A program made the translations under genes and the position numbers. A DNA stretch of 64,000 nt, taken from an uncultured Pseudocitrobacter sp. GTDB taxonomy: Bacteria > Pseudomonadota > Gammaproteobacteria > Enterobacterales > Enterobacteriaceae. This document shows positions 43,967-54,011 of this stretch, one piece after another. The stretch spans positions 1 to 64,000 of the forward strand of contig CAJYVI010000021.1 of assembly GCA_913778145.1 (NCBI GenBank). Direction: 5' to 3'. The stretch's first letter is position 1. The number at the start of each line of letters is the position of its first letter. The notes under the pieces were generated by a model. That model was given only the letters and a program-made list of their open reading frames with translations, ran no database searches and was not told the origin of the DNA.

Positions 43967-44853
43967 GCTTTGCCTCCCAGTGCGTTATCCAGCACGCGGC
44001 CAAAATGCATCGCCGAGAGCGTCGCGCCGTAGAACCAGACCGCCGGTACGCGCTGAAAACGATTGGCCCGCACAAACGGCATGGCCTGCCACAGCGGCGT
44101 CGCCATCAGCTTACGCATCTCCGGGTCGTTGCCGTGGTCGAAGCAGAGCACATCCGCATCTTTGTAGGCCGCCAGACGATCAATACCCACCACCACGCTG
44201 CCCCAGAAATTGGTTTCGCCCTGCCAGGCGTTTTTAACCCCCAGCGTATCGAGCATTTCCTGGAACAGGCAGTTCGGCCCGAAGACCAGCATATGCCGCG
44301 CATCCAGCAGCGTGACCATCAATAACGGGCGATCGCCGCGCATCACAAAACGCGGCTTCAGGCTTTCCACAAAGGCGTCATATTCCCGCAGATGCTGTTG
44401 CGCCTGCGGTTCGCGGCCAATCAGCTGCGCCATTTCAACCAGCGAATGACGCGCCTGCGCCAGTGGTTTTTTCCCGTCGCTAAAAGCAAAACCGCGCCCC
44501 GGCGCAATTTTTGCCAGCGTCTCGGCGGAAGGGCCATAGCCCGCCGACCAGACCAGGAACGACGGTTTCATCTGAGTAAGCAATTCGAGGTTGGGTTCGG
44601 TGCGCAGGCCAACGTCAATCACCGAGTCCGGCAGCGCAGGTTCATTCACCCACAGCTTATAGTTTGGGATATCGGCAATGCCGTAAGGCGTGACGCCGAG
44701 CGCCAGCAGCAGCTCAACCGGGAGCCACTCCAGCGCCACGATGCGGTGAGGATCGACCGTCGCCGCCTGCGCGTTGCGCATCTGCCAAAGCAGCGGCGAG
44801 AGCGCCATCGCTGTCAGTAAACGCCGACGGCTAATCAAAGAAGAGGCATCCAT
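43963..44853 (-). CDS. fhuD: FhuD, periplasmic hydroxamate-siderophore-binding protein
   Basis: 296 residues from ATG at 44853; this start shares one base with the fhuC stop (TGATG) and gives the E. coli length, whereas the TTG just before it is unlikely. The N-terminal SRRRLLTAMALSPLLW is a twin-arginine export signal. The mature binding fold starts DPHRIVALEWLPVELLLALG. It captures ferrichrome and related siderophores for FhuBC. Confidence 0.96.
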   Translation of the reverse strand: MDASSLISRRRLLTAMALSPLLWQMRNAQAATVDPHRIVALEWLPVELLLALGVTPYGIADIPNYKLWVNEPALPDSVIDVGLRTEPNLELLTQMKPSFLVWSAGYGPSAETLAKIAPGRGFAFSDGKKPLAQARHSLVEMAQLIGREPQAQQHLREYDAFVESLKPRFVMRGDRPLLMVTLLDARHMLVFGPNCLFQEMLDTLGVKNAWQGETNFWGSVVVGIDRLAAYKDADVLCFDHGNDPEMRKLMATPLWQAMPFVRANRFQRVPAVWFYGATLSAMHFGRVLDNALGGKA

Positions 44854-45650
44854 CAATAGACAAAACTTACCGGCGCTGCGCCTGCCGGGTGTGGCAGTAT
44901 CCCCATCGGGATACCATAAATGTGTTCCAGCGTTTCGCTGCGCATCAGTTCAGCAGGCGTGCCCTGAGCGATCATCTCGCCGCCGCGCAGCGCCACTAAA
45001 TAGTCGCAGTAGCGGGCAGCCATGTTGATGTCGTGCAACACCGCCACCACCGTCAGCCCACGCTGCTGGCTTAAGCGGTGCACCAGCGCCAGCACATCAA
45101 CCTGATGGGCGATATCCAACGCGGAGGTCGGTTCATCCAGCAATAAACAACGGCTGTCCTGTGCCACCAGCATGGCGATCCACGCACGCTGACGCTCGCC
45201 GCCGGAGAGGCTGTCCACCAGGCGATTGGCCAGCGGTTTTAACCCCACCAGGGTAATCGCTTCTTCCACTTTTTCACGGTCGGCTGCGCCAAAACGCCCC
45301 AATGCTCCGTGCCACGGGTAGCGACCAATCGCCACCAGTTCACGCACCGTCATCCCTTCCGCCTGCGGCAACTGCTGCGGCAGATAGGCGACTTTGCGGG
45401 CAAACGCTTTGCTGTTCCAGCTATCGAGCGGCTGCCCGTCCAGCAGAATCTCACCTTCCGACGGGGGCTGATGACGCCCAAGCATTTTCAAAAGCGTGGA
45501 TTTACCGGAGCCGTTGTGGCCAATTAGGCCGGTGACTTTTCCCACCGGGAAGGTGAGCGAGAGAGGATGAAGCAGCGTGCGGCCTGGAACCCGAAACGTA
45601 ACGTTATCGAGTGCGAAGGTGGTATCGGGAGGGGTTGTGATGTCCTGCAT
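44853..45650 (-). CDS. fhuC: FhuC, ferric hydroxamate ABC transporter ATPase
   Basis: 265 residues from ATG at 45650, matching E. coli; a longer upstream frame would begin in the intergenic hairpin. The Walker A is GHNGSGKST, the ABC signature is LSGGERQRAW, and the Walker B is CLLLDEPTSALD. It powers ferrichrome uptake through FhuB. Confidence 0.97.
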   Translation of the reverse strand: MQDITTPPDTTFALDNVTFRVPGRTLLHPLSLTFPVGKVTGLIGHNGSGKSTLLKMLGRHQPPSEGEILLDGQPLDSWNSKAFARKVAYLPQQLPQAEGMTVRELVAIGRYPWHGALGRFGAADREKVEEAITLVGLKPLANRLVDSLSGGERQRAWIAMLVAQDSRCLLLDEPTSALDIAHQVDVLALVHRLSQQRGLTVVAVLHDINMAARYCDYLVALRGGEMIAQGTPAELMRSETLEHIYGIPMGILPHPAGAAPVSFVY

Positions 45651-45668
45651 AGCCGTCAACTTGTCAAA

Positions 45669-45689
45669 GGGCGCGGATAAACCGCGCCC
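45669..45689 (-). terminator. Intercistronic hairpin between fhuA and fhuC
   Basis: A perfect eight-bp stem GGGCGCGG / CCGCGCCC with five-base loop sits in the 50-base gap and is followed on the minus strand by UUUGACAAG. It probably attenuates transcription or protects the 3' end of the fhuA message, allowing more receptor than transporter. Confidence 0.6.
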
Positions 45690-45700
45690 GATAGGAGAGA

Positions 45701-47911
45701 TTAGAAGCGGAAGGTCGCTGTCGCAACAACCTGACGTTCCGCGCCCCAGTAGCATGCATATTCGCTATAGCAGCTGGAGACATATTCGCGGTCAAACAGG
45801 TTGTTGACGTTTACGGCAACAGACGAACCCGGCAGGCCGAAACGCGCCAGATCGTATTTCACCATCGCATCAGCGACGGTGTAGCTGCCGACGTTGAACG
45901 ACTCGTTTTTCTTCCCGGTCGAGGTATCGTTTTTGTAGTAGCTGACGGTTGAACCCGTATAACGAACACCCGCACCGAAGGTCAGACCGCTCAGAACAGT
46001 ATCGTAGAAGGTATAGTCCGTCCACAGGGAAGCCTGATTACGCGGAACTTCCGCCGGACGCTTACCTTTGAAGATCGTATCTTCAGTGTATTCCGCATCC
46101 GTATAGCTGTAGGCCGCAGTCAAGTTGATGTTTTCATTCAATGCAGCTTTCGCTTCCAGCTCAACGCCGCGAGAACGAATTTCGCCTGACTGTACGCTAT
46201 ACAGACCAGTTGGATCGTTAGGATCCGCCGTCAGGTTTTTATTTTTGGTCAGCTCATACAACGCTGCTGTCAGCACGACAGGTCTGTCGTTAGGCACATA
46301 CTTCACGCCCGCCTCATATTGCTTACCACGAGACGGATCAAACGGTGTGCCCTCTTTCGTTGAGCCAGAGGTCGGCTCGAAAGATTCGCTGTAGCTGAAG
46401 TACGGAGAAATACCGTTATCGAACAGATAGTTCAGGCCGCCGCGCCAGGTGAACTGCTGATCGTTCTTCTCAGCCAAAGCGTTGCTTGAACGGGTCAGAG
46501 TTGAGGTTTTTGCGTAGTCGTAGCGACCACCCAGCGTCAGTACCCACTTATCCCACTCGATTTGATCCTGCGCGTAGAGCCCCGTCTGTTCCATACGGTT
46601 GAGTACCGCGTACGGGAAGTTGACGTTCACATTCGCATTACCATACTGCGGGTTGCTCATATCCAGCGGGCTGGCAGATCCGTAAAGCGCATCAACGTCA
46701 TTACGCATACGCGAGTAATCGACGCCGGTCAGCAGCGTATGATCAACGTCGCCGGTAGCAAAGTTTGACTGAAGTTGCGTATCAACGGTAAAGGCATTCA
46801 GCGCTTCGTCAGAACGAACATAGTTGCGGTTAATTTTACCCGCGCCATCATAGCCAAAACCGTAGACCGCTTTATAAAGCGTTTTCACCTGGTCGTAACG
46901 CAGGTTCTGGCGCACGGTGAAGGTGTCGTTAAACGCGTGAGAGAAGTTGTAGCCCACCATCTGCTGGCGACGCTGCATCTTGTTGTCTTTTTCGCCTTCG
47001 TTGAAATCGGTCGGCAGCTTATGTGAGTTACCGTTCGCATCAACATAAGGTACAACAGTACCTTCGCGCGGCAGCCAGCCATAGTAGCCCGCATCCGGAT
47101 CGCTCTGGAAGTTGCTCAGGAAGGTGAAGTCGGTTTTATCATCCGGGCGCCAGCTAAAGGAAGGCGCAATCGCGTAGCGGGTTGATTTCGCCATCTCTTG
47201 CTGGGTGTCCTGGCTGCGGCCTAAACCGGTCAGACGATAGGACCACACGCCCGCATCATCGATCGCGTCGCTAAAGTCAAAGCCAGTTTGCCACAGGTTA
47301 TCCGTACCCATTTTAAACTGAATTTCGCGCAGGGGTTCGGTAGTCGGGCGTTTGCTGACCATGCTCACGATACCGCCTGGGTTGCTGTTGCCGTACAGCA
47401 CTGACGTTGGCCCGCGCATAACTTCAACGCGTTCCAGGAAATAGGGATCCATCGAGACTTCAGAATAGTTGTTACCCTGAAGTTTCATACCATCCAGATA
47501 CTGGTTGGTGTTTACGGTAGTAGGTGCAGTAAATCCGCGAATGGAAACAACATCATAAGTGGAAGAGCTACCACGGGTAGAGAAGACGCTCGGCGTATAG
47601 GCCATCGCATCTTTTACCGTAGTCGGCTGACGAGTATCCATTTCCTGACGAGTGATAACCGAAACAGACTGTGGCGTTTTCTCAATCGGTGTGTCGGTTT
47701 TCGTCGCGGTCGCTGAACGTTTCGCGGCGATAGTCGGTGCCGGCCCCCACGCGCTTTCCTGGGAAACAGGTGCCGCAGTGACGGTGATGGTTTCTTCTTT
47801 CGGTTGGTCCGCAGCCTGTGCGTAAACAGACATGCCGCTAACCGCTGTGGCTACTACAACTGCGATTTTACGCAGCGAGTGGTTTGGCTGAGCAGTTTTG
47901 AAACGCGCCAT
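45701..47911 (-). CDS. fhuA: FhuA, TonB-dependent ferrichrome receptor
   Basis: 736 residues (E. coli 747). The signal peptide ends in VSGMSVYAQA. The TonB box follows as EETITVTAAP. The plug domain covers about 40-190 and a 22-strand barrel follows, ending in VVATATFRF. The C-terminal loop cysteines are kept (SSCYSEYACYWG). Loop 4 is about 18 residues shorter than in E. coli and lacks its two cysteines (region VYGFGYDGAGKINRNYV). Overall it has diverged more from E. coli than its neighbours, typical of a phage-exposed surface receptor. Confidence 0.95.
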   Translation of the reverse strand: MARFKTAQPNHSLRKIAVVVATAVSGMSVYAQAADQPKEETITVTAAPVSQESAWGPAPTIAAKRSATATKTDTPIEKTPQSVSVITRQEMDTRQPTTVKDAMAYTPSVFSTRGSSSTYDVVSIRGFTAPTTVNTNQYLDGMKLQGNNYSEVSMDPYFLERVEVMRGPTSVLYGNSNPGGIVSMVSKRPTTEPLREIQFKMGTDNLWQTGFDFSDAIDDAGVWSYRLTGLGRSQDTQQEMAKSTRYAIAPSFSWRPDDKTDFTFLSNFQSDPDAGYYGWLPREGTVVPYVDANGNSHKLPTDFNEGEKDNKMQRRQQMVGYNFSHAFNDTFTVRQNLRYDQVKTLYKAVYGFGYDGAGKINRNYVRSDEALNAFTVDTQLQSNFATGDVDHTLLTGVDYSRMRNDVDALYGSASPLDMSNPQYGNANVNVNFPYAVLNRMEQTGLYAQDQIEWDKWVLTLGGRYDYAKTSTLTRSSNALAEKNDQQFTWRGGLNYLFDNGISPYFSYSESFEPTSGSTKEGTPFDPSRGKQYEAGVKYVPNDRPVVLTAALYELTKNKNLTADPNDPTGLYSVQSGEIRSRGVELEAKAALNENINLTAAYSYTDAEYTEDTIFKGKRPAEVPRNQASLWTDYTFYDTVLSGLTFGAGVRYTGSTVSYYKNDTSTGKKNESFNVGSYTVADAMVKYDLARFGLPGSSVAVNVNNLFDREYVSSCYSEYACYWGAERQVVATATFRF

Positions 47912-47931
47912 TGGTATATCTCTGATGAAAG

Positions 47932-47975
47932 TGAATGATAACGTAAACGAGAATTATTATTATAACCGCCGAATA
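47932..47975 (-). promoter_or_regulatory. Fur operator/promoter of fhuA
   Basis: On the minus strand the block TTATAATAATAATTCTCG, then TTTACGTTATCATTC, overlaps an AT-rich -10 region 20-65 bases before the fhuA ATG. It contains overlapping Fur-box halves (GATAAT/ATTATC-like) and closely matches the E. coli fhuA control region, which is repressed by Fe-Fur. Confidence 0.75.
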
Positions 47976-48106
47976 ATAGGCCAAACGGCGGCGATATAGC
48001 AAGCGATATAGGGGATGTGGTGGATTAAAGGTTCAAGAAATAACCAGATGAAAACAGAGGGTTAATAGATTGGTTTTAGTGCTTACGATATTCTGACAAT
48101 CACGTA

Positions 48107-48137
48107 TAAAAAAAGCCCGCTTTAAAAAGCGGGCTTT
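48107..48137 (-). terminator. Intrinsic terminator of mrcB
   Basis: A 12-bp stem AAAGCCCGCTTT / AAAGCGGGCTTT with a two-base loop (48112-48137) follows the mrcB stop and is followed on the minus strand by an extended U run. Confidence 0.93.
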
Positions 48138-48151
48138 GCACGTTGAGGATG

Positions 48152-50695
48152 TTAATTACCGCCAAACATGTCCTTGATCCAGCCAGCGACGCCGTCGCTG
48201 TCTTTCTCTTCTTTCTTCGGCTGCGCTTGCTGAGGCTGCTGTTGCTGCGGTTGAGAAGACTGGTCGAACGGATTGCCCGACTGCTGCAGTTGTTGTTGCT
48301 GCATCATCTCGCCCTGCTGGCAAAGCGAATCAGGATCGGTAGTCCAGACCGGCAGGGTGCGCATCCCCCCCGAACAAACAAAGTTGCCCGAATCGTCCAC
48401 GCCCATATCAACAATATCTTCCGGCGGCGTCAGCGCCAGCGGAATCGGCGACTGGTTTGCCAGGTAGCGTTGATAAATCGACATTGCGCCGCTCGCACCG
48501 TACAGTTTGGTCGGCTGGTTGTTATCGCGCCCTACCCAGGTGATCACCACTTCACGGCCATCGATGCCGGCAAACCAGGTATCAACGTTGTTGTTGGTGG
48601 TCCCCGTTTTACCCGCGAGGTGCAGGCCCGGATATTTCGCACCCAGCTGACGGCCGGTACCACGCTGGACAACCTGCTGCATGGTCCACAGCGTCATATA
48701 CGCAGCCTGCGCCGGGACGGCACGTTCAGCCTGCGGATAGCTCTGATACAGCACCGTACCGTCTTCGGCAATCACCGAGCGCAGCGCGGAAAGCGTCGCG
48801 CGGTTACCGCCGCTGGAGATGGTCTGGAACGCCTGCGCCACTTCAATAGGCGTCAGGTTCAGCGCCCCCAGGATCATCGCCGGAACCGGATGCAGCTGAT
48901 CTTTCGGCACGCCCAGTTTCTGCCAGGTATCCGTTATAGCAGGTAAGCCCAGCGCCATACCGAGGTTAACCGTCGGCACGTTCATTGAACGCGTCAGTGC
49001 ATCTACCAGCATCACCTGACCGCTAAAGCGACGATCATCGTTCTGCGGCGACCACACCTGGCCATTTGGCTGGCGCAGGGAAATCGGCGCATCGGCAATC
49101 CAGGTATTCAGGCGATACTGATTCGGCTGACTCAGCGCCGTCAGATAGGTCGCCGGTTTCGCCAGCGAGCCGATAGAACGGCGCGCCTGCATCGCGCGGT
49201 TATACCCGGCAAACTGTGGCTCTGCGCCGCCGACCATCGCGCGGACTTCTCCGCTGAAGCGGTCGACAACCACCATCGCCGTTTCGAGATCGCTGAGCTT
49301 ACGCTGCTTCTTCAGCACTGGAATGCCTTCGGTCGCGGCTTTTTCTGCCGCATCCTGCGCCACTGAATCGAAGGTGGTAAAGATCTTCACGCCGGAGAGA
49401 TCTTTCACTTTATCGCCCAGTTTCGCCTGTAGTTCCTGACGGACCATCTGCATAAACGCGGGCTGTGGTGAAATCACCCCACCACGCGGCTGCACGCCCA
49501 GAGGACGCGCGCTGAGCATGTCGTACAACTCCTGGTCGATAACGTTTTGCTGCTGTAACAGACGCAGCACCAGGTTACGACGCTCCAGCGCCAGTTTCGG
49601 ATTACGCCACGGGTTGTAGATGGACGCCCCTTTCACCATCCCCACCAGCAAGGCCTGCTGATCGAGGCTCAGCTCTTCCACCGGGCGACCAAAGTAATAC
49701 AGACTCGCCAGCGGGAAACCGCGAATTTCATTATCGCCGCTCTGACCGAGATACACCTCGTTCATGTACAGCTCAAGGATACGATCCTTGCTGTAGCGCG
49801 CATCCATCAGCACAGCCATATACGCTTCGTTGGCTTTACGCCAGTAGGAGCGTTCGCTGGAGAGGAACAGGTTTTTCACCAACTGCTGGGTCAGCGTACT
49901 GGCGCCCTGCACCGTACGGCCCGCCGTCAGGTTCGCCAGCACCGCACGACCAATTGAGTAGAGGCTCACGCCGTCATGCTCGTAGAAATGACGGTCTTCC
50001 GTTGCAAGCAGAGTGTCCACCAGCAGATCCGGGAAACCGCTACGCGGGACAAACAGGCGCTGCTCGCCGTTCGGCGAGGAAAGCATAGTGATCAGACGCG
50101 GATCGAGACGGAAGAAACCGAACTGGCGGTTGTTCTCCATGTTCTCAATCGTCTCCAGATGATCGCCGTCGAAAGTCAGACGTGCGCGTACCTGCCCTTC
50201 TTTACTGTCCGGGAAATCGAACGGGCGACGAATCATCTCAATGCTGTTGGCCTGCACGGTAAACTCACCCGGACGCGTCATCGCGGTCACCTGGCGGTAC
50301 TGTGTCGCCGTTAACAGCTGCACCATCTCTTTCTTGCTGATGGGCATATCCGGCTCAAGGTTAACCATGCGGCCATATACTGCCGCCGGCAGTTGCCAGA
50401 CTTTACCGTCAATACGGCTGCGAATTTTCTGGTCCAGATAGACACCGTAAATCGCCAGCAGAACGGCAAAGACGATAGCCAGCTTCACCAGCAGCCAGAA
50501 CCAGCCGTGTTTTCTACGAGGCTTGCCGCCCTTGCCCTTACCTTTACGTGGTGGCATCGGCTCATCATCCTCATAGTCATCATCATAATCGTCGTCGTAA
50601 TCCTCATCTCTGAGGCGACGACGGCTCACCTTTTGTTTCGCCGGACGCGCAGGCTTGCCTTTACGTCCAATCGGCTCGCGGTCATTCCCCGCCAT
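48152..50695 (-). CDS. mrcB: MrcB, penicillin-binding protein 1B
   Basis: 847 residues from ATG at 50695 ([15 protein letters not shown]), behind GGAGAG. The cytoplasmic N-terminus is basic, then has an Asp/Tyr-rich tract (about 30-45), a single membrane helix (about 70-92), the UB2H domain that binds LpoB, a GT51 glycosyltransferase with [10 protein letters not shown], and a transpeptidase with [10 protein letters not shown] (active Ser), SMN and KTGTT. The C-terminus has a Gln-rich linker and ends WIKDMFGGN. Met47 could serve as the start of the shorter gamma form known in E. coli. Confidence 0.97.
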   Translation of the reverse strand: MAGNDREPIGRKGKPARPAKQKVSRRRLRDEDYDDDYDDDYEDDEPMPPRKGKGKGGKPRRKHGWFWLLVKLAIVFAVLLAIYGVYLDQKIRSRIDGKVWQLPAAVYGRMVNLEPDMPISKKEMVQLLTATQYRQVTAMTRPGEFTVQANSIEMIRRPFDFPDSKEGQVRARLTFDGDHLETIENMENNRQFGFFRLDPRLITMLSSPNGEQRLFVPRSGFPDLLVDTLLATEDRHFYEHDGVSLYSIGRAVLANLTAGRTVQGASTLTQQLVKNLFLSSERSYWRKANEAYMAVLMDARYSKDRILELYMNEVYLGQSGDNEIRGFPLASLYYFGRPVEELSLDQQALLVGMVKGASIYNPWRNPKLALERRNLVLRLLQQQNVIDQELYDMLSARPLGVQPRGGVISPQPAFMQMVRQELQAKLGDKVKDLSGVKIFTTFDSVAQDAAEKAATEGIPVLKKQRKLSDLETAMVVVDRFSGEVRAMVGGAEPQFAGYNRAMQARRSIGSLAKPATYLTALSQPNQYRLNTWIADAPISLRQPNGQVWSPQNDDRRFSGQVMLVDALTRSMNVPTVNLGMALGLPAITDTWQKLGVPKDQLHPVPAMILGALNLTPIEVAQAFQTISSGGNRATLSALRSVIAEDGTVLYQSYPQAERAVPAQAAYMTLWTMQQVVQRGTGRQLGAKYPGLHLAGKTGTTNNNVDTWFAGIDGREVVITWVGRDNNQPTKLYGASGAMSIYQRYLANQSPIPLALTPPEDIVDMGVDDSGNFVCSGGMRTLPVWTTDPDSLCQQGEMMQQQQLQQSGNPFDQSSQPQQQQPQQAQPKKEEKDSDGVAGWIKDMFGGN

Positions 50696-50786
50696 GCTTT
50701 CTCTCCGCAACATTCAGGCGCAAAGGCCTGATTTTCCGTTCTTCCGTTTTGGGACAGAAGAAGATATCTCTCAATTTTGGCTCGTT

Positions 50787-50826
50787 CTCTCTCCTCTCTC
50801 CGTGGGAGAGAGGGTGAGGATGAGGG
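50787..50826. repeat. Decayed copy of the composite repeat next to copy C
   Basis: A hairpin of CTCTCTCC with GGGAGAGAGG is followed by a partial GGGTGAGGATGAGGG end. It looks like half of the element at 50846-50953 with substitutions, so the mrcB-hrpB gap holds one full and one half copy. Confidence 0.55.
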
Positions 50827-50845
50827 GGCAACGTGCGCGCTGATG

Positions 50846-50953
50846 CCCTCACCCCGGCCCTCTACCGCAGGGAGAGGGGGGAAAACACGTACTGAACTCA
50901 ACAATGTGCACAGTCAGTCCCCTCTCCCTTGAGGGAGAGGGTTAGGGTGAGGG
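50846..50953. repeat. Composite inverted-repeat element, copy C (box C-like)
   Basis: The ends CCCTCACCC and GGGTGAGGG enclose two palindromes (CCCTCTACC..GGGAGAGG and CCCTCTCCCT..AGGGAGAGGG) and a central spacer sharing GGGGAAAAC and CAGTCCCCT with copies A and B. It lies between the hrpB stop and the mrcB start, which are co-directional. Confidence 0.8.
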
Positions 50954-50964
50954 GGAAAATTCCC

Positions 50965-53394
50965 TCACGAATACTTTTTCGTCCGCCGCGTCGGCGCGGT
51001 GTTCGCCGGGTCGTCCGGCCAGACGTGTTTCGGATAGCGCCCTTTCATCTCTTTTTGCACCTCCCGATACGCGCCCTGCCAGAACGCGCTTAAATCGCGC
51101 GTAATCTGCAATGGGCGCTGCGCCGGGGAGAGCAACTCCAGCACCAGCGGCACCCGCCCCTGGGCGATGGTCGGCGTGCTCGCTTCGCCAAACATCTCCT
51201 GCATTCGCACCGCCAGCGCAGGCGGGTTTTCATCATCGTAGCGAATAGCAATCCGGCTTCCGGTGGGCACAGTGTAATGAGTTGGTAGCTCACTATCCAG
51301 ACGTTGTCGTAATGTCCAGGGCAGCCAACCGTATAATGCCTCCCTGATATTGACATTTTTCAGCGCACGTAACGATTTTACGCCTCCCATATGTGGCAGC
51401 AGCCAGGCTTCCAGTTCCGCCAGCAGCGAGGTCTCATCAACCGCAGGCCAGGCTTCGTCCGGTAGCCAGCGCGCGGCGCATTGCAGACGCAAGCGTAGCT
51501 GCTCGGCGTCTTCTGTCCAGTTCAGGACGTTTAAACCTTTATCGCGAATGCCGTTGAGCATCGCCTGATGCAACTCATCTTCCGACGGTTTTGCCAGCGG
51601 CTGGACTTTTACCGTCAGTTGCCCAATGCGGCTACGGCGCAGAGCTTTCAGCGTGCCCTGCGCCTCGTCCCATTCAATGGTGTCGGACTGCTCAAGCAGC
51701 TGCGGGCACTGCGCCGCCAGTGCGTCAATATCCAGTGCATAGGCCTGTAAAATACGCGCATCGGGCGACGCATTGCCCTGTAACAGCAGTGGCGCAATCA
51801 GCCATTCATGGCGGCTTAACGCATCGTCAGCATCCAGCATTGCGCCCATACCGTTCGCCAGTTGATAGCGCCCGTCCAGCCCGCGTCGGCGGGCGATGCG
51901 GTCGGGAAAGCCTTGTGCCAGGAGTGCGGGAATGGCGTCGCTATCCGGTTTTCCGCCGCGCCGATTCACCCGTTTGAGCAACTGCTGGCTTCGCTGTTGC
52001 CAGTTCGACTGACTGCGTGAAAACGCATGACTGAGATCGCTACCCGCACCGCGCGGCGGTTCTTCGAGAATCGCCGCCAGCCGGGCCGCCGTGGCGGCCT
52101 CATCGTCACTTTTCGCGGCAATCAGCATCGCTGCCAGACGCGGGTCGTTACCCAGCGCCGCCATTTTCTGCCCCTGTGCCGTCAGACGTTCACCTTCCAG
52201 CGCCTGAAGCTGCGTGAGTAAGCGACGTGCGGCAGCCAGATTGGCCGCGGGGGGCATATCTAGCCAGTTCAGTTGCTGCGGGTCATAGCAGCCCCATTGC
52301 AGCAGCTCCAGCTGTAGCGACGAAAGGTCGCTTTGCAGAATTTCCGCATCGCTTTGCGCTGCCGCGCGTTCCGCCTGCTCTTTACCCAACAGATGTAAAC
52401 AGATACCCGGCTCCAGTCGCCCTGCGCGGCCTGCACGCTGGGTCATCGATGCCTGACTGATGCGTTGGGTTAACAATCGGGTCAAGCCCGTGCGCACGTC
52501 AAAGCGCGCCACGCGCTCCTGCGCAGTATCGACCACCAGGCGAATGCCTTCGATGGTCAGACTGGTTTCGGCAATGTTGGTGGCCAGCACGACTTTACGC
52601 TTGCCGACCGGCGCGGGAAGAATGGCCTGACGCTGTTCAGCGAGTGACAGCGCACCGTACAGCGGGCAAAGCAGCACGTCAGACGCCACGCGCGAAGCCA
52701 GATACTCCTGCACGCGCTGGATTTCGCCCACGCCGGGCAAAAACAGCAGCAGCGAACCAGGCTCCGTGCGCAACAGTTCCGCCGTGGCAATAGCCACCGC
52801 CTCATCAAAACGTTGATGTGCTGGCAGCGCCTGGTAACGTCGCTCCACCGGGAAGGCACGTCCTTCGGAGGTGATGACCGGCGCATCCGGCAGCAAGCAT
52901 TGCAGCTTATCGTTATCCAGCGTGGCGGACATAATCAGCAGTTTCAGGTCGTCGCGTAGCCCCTGCTGAACGTCCAGCAATAGAGCTAGCGCGAGGTCCG
53001 CCTGTAAACTGCGCTCATGGAATTCATCGAGGATCACCAGCCCGACATCCGTCAGTTCGGGATCGTGCTGGACCATGCGCGTCAGAATGCCCTCAGTCAC
53101 CACCTCAAGGCGCGTGTTCGGCCCCACGCAGGTTTCCGCACGCATCCGGTAACCGACGGTTTCGCCGGGCTTTTCATCCAGCAGTTCTGCCAGTCGTTGG
53201 GCGACATTACGCGCCGCCAGCCTGCGCGGCTCGAGCAGAATAATCCGCCCGCCAATATTACCCTCGCGCAAAATTTGCAGCGGCAGCCACGTCGATTTCC
53301 CCGCCCCCGTCGGCGCGTTAAGCAGTACCGCAGGCGCGTTCGCCAGTGCGGAAAGAAGATCGGGAAGAACAGCGGCGACCGGCAACAGCGACAC
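50965..53394 (-). CDS. hrpB: HrpB, ATP-dependent DExH-box RNA helicase
   Basis: 809 residues from GTG at 53394 (MSLLPVAAVLPDLLSAL), giving the E. coli length; earlier in-frame starts lie in the short gap shared with thpR. The Walker A is APTGAGKST, motif II is LDEFHERS, motif III is SATL, and motif VI is QRAGRAGR. HA2/ratchet domains and the HrpB-specific C-terminus (KYS end) follow. Its RNA target in enterobacteria is not established. Confidence 0.94.
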   Translation of the reverse strand: MSLLPVAAVLPDLLSALANAPAVLLNAPTGAGKSTWLPLQILREGNIGGRIILLEPRRLAARNVAQRLAELLDEKPGETVGYRMRAETCVGPNTRLEVVTEGILTRMVQHDPELTDVGLVILDEFHERSLQADLALALLLDVQQGLRDDLKLLIMSATLDNDKLQCLLPDAPVITSEGRAFPVERRYQALPAHQRFDEAVAIATAELLRTEPGSLLLFLPGVGEIQRVQEYLASRVASDVLLCPLYGALSLAEQRQAILPAPVGKRKVVLATNIAETSLTIEGIRLVVDTAQERVARFDVRTGLTRLLTQRISQASMTQRAGRAGRLEPGICLHLLGKEQAERAAAQSDAEILQSDLSSLQLELLQWGCYDPQQLNWLDMPPAANLAAARRLLTQLQALEGERLTAQGQKMAALGNDPRLAAMLIAAKSDDEAATAARLAAILEEPPRGAGSDLSHAFSRSQSNWQQRSQQLLKRVNRRGGKPDSDAIPALLAQGFPDRIARRRGLDGRYQLANGMGAMLDADDALSRHEWLIAPLLLQGNASPDARILQAYALDIDALAAQCPQLLEQSDTIEWDEAQGTLKALRRSRIGQLTVKVQPLAKPSEDELHQAMLNGIRDKGLNVLNWTEDAEQLRLRLQCAARWLPDEAWPAVDETSLLAELEAWLLPHMGGVKSLRALKNVNIREALYGWLPWTLRQRLDSELPTHYTVPTGSRIAIRYDDENPPALAVRMQEMFGEASTPTIAQGRVPLVLELLSPAQRPLQITRDLSAFWQGAYREVQKEMKGRYPKHVWPDDPANTAPTRRTKKYS

Positions 53395-53467
53395 GTTTGG
53401 CTCCAAAGGGTTAACATTGCAAGGCGGACATTGTAGCATCGCCACAATTCATTACCGAGTACCCACT

Positions 53468-53998
53468 ATGTCTGAGTCGAAAAGAGTCTTTTTCGCTATT
53501 GAGATCCCGACCAAAATCCAGCGCCAGATTGTGCGCTGGCGAGCGGATCACTTCCCTGATGATGCGGGAAGGCCGGTTGCGGCAGCGAATATGCACATTA
53601 CTCTGGCGTTTTTGGGTGAAATTAGCGCCGAAAAGCAGGCAGCGCTGGCGGCAATGGCGGGCCGTATCCGCCAGCCTGGCTTTACGCTGCATCTCGACGA
53701 CGCCGGGCAATGGCTGCGCTCGCGCGTGGTGTGGCTGGGCACGCGTCAACCGCCGCGCGGGTTATTGCAGCTGGCTAATCTGCTAAGAGCTCAGGCGGCA
53801 CGCAGCGGTTGTTATCAAAGCCCGCAGCCGTTTCACCCGCATTTAACGCTGTTGCGCAATACGGCGCATGCGGTGCCAATTCCGGCACCGGGCTTTTGCT
53901 GGGAAATCCCGGTAAGCGAGTTTGTGCTCTACGAATCACACTTTGTAAACGGGCGAACGCGCTACACACCACTTCAACGCTGGACACTTTCAGAATAA
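53468..53998 (+). CDS. thpR: ThpR (LigT), 2'-5' RNA ligase / cyclic phosphodiesterase
   Basis: 176 residues from ATG at 53468 ([14 protein letters not shown]), the E. coli start. Two 2H-phosphoesterase motifs are visible: HITLAFL and HPHLTLL. The family reversibly joins or cleaves 2'-5' linked RNA in vitro; the cellular role is unclear. It diverges from hrpB and is followed after 13 bases by sfsA, with which it is probably co-transcribed. Confidence 0.94.
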   Translation: MSESKRVFFAIEIPTKIQRQIVRWRADHFPDDAGRPVAAANMHITLAFLGEISAEKQAALAAMAGRIRQPGFTLHLDDAGQWLRSRVVWLGTRQPPRGLLQLANLLRAQAARSGCYQSPQPFHPHLTLLRNTAHAVPIPAPGFCWEIPVSEFVLYESHFVNGRTRYTPLQRWTLSE

Positions 53999-54011
53999 TC
54001 AAGGATGCCTC

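Noticed and set aside
30635..50953. Recurrent palindromic blocks as a possible CRISPR array
   Set aside because: The copies are tens of kilobases apart, with no regular repeat-spacer array and no cas genes.
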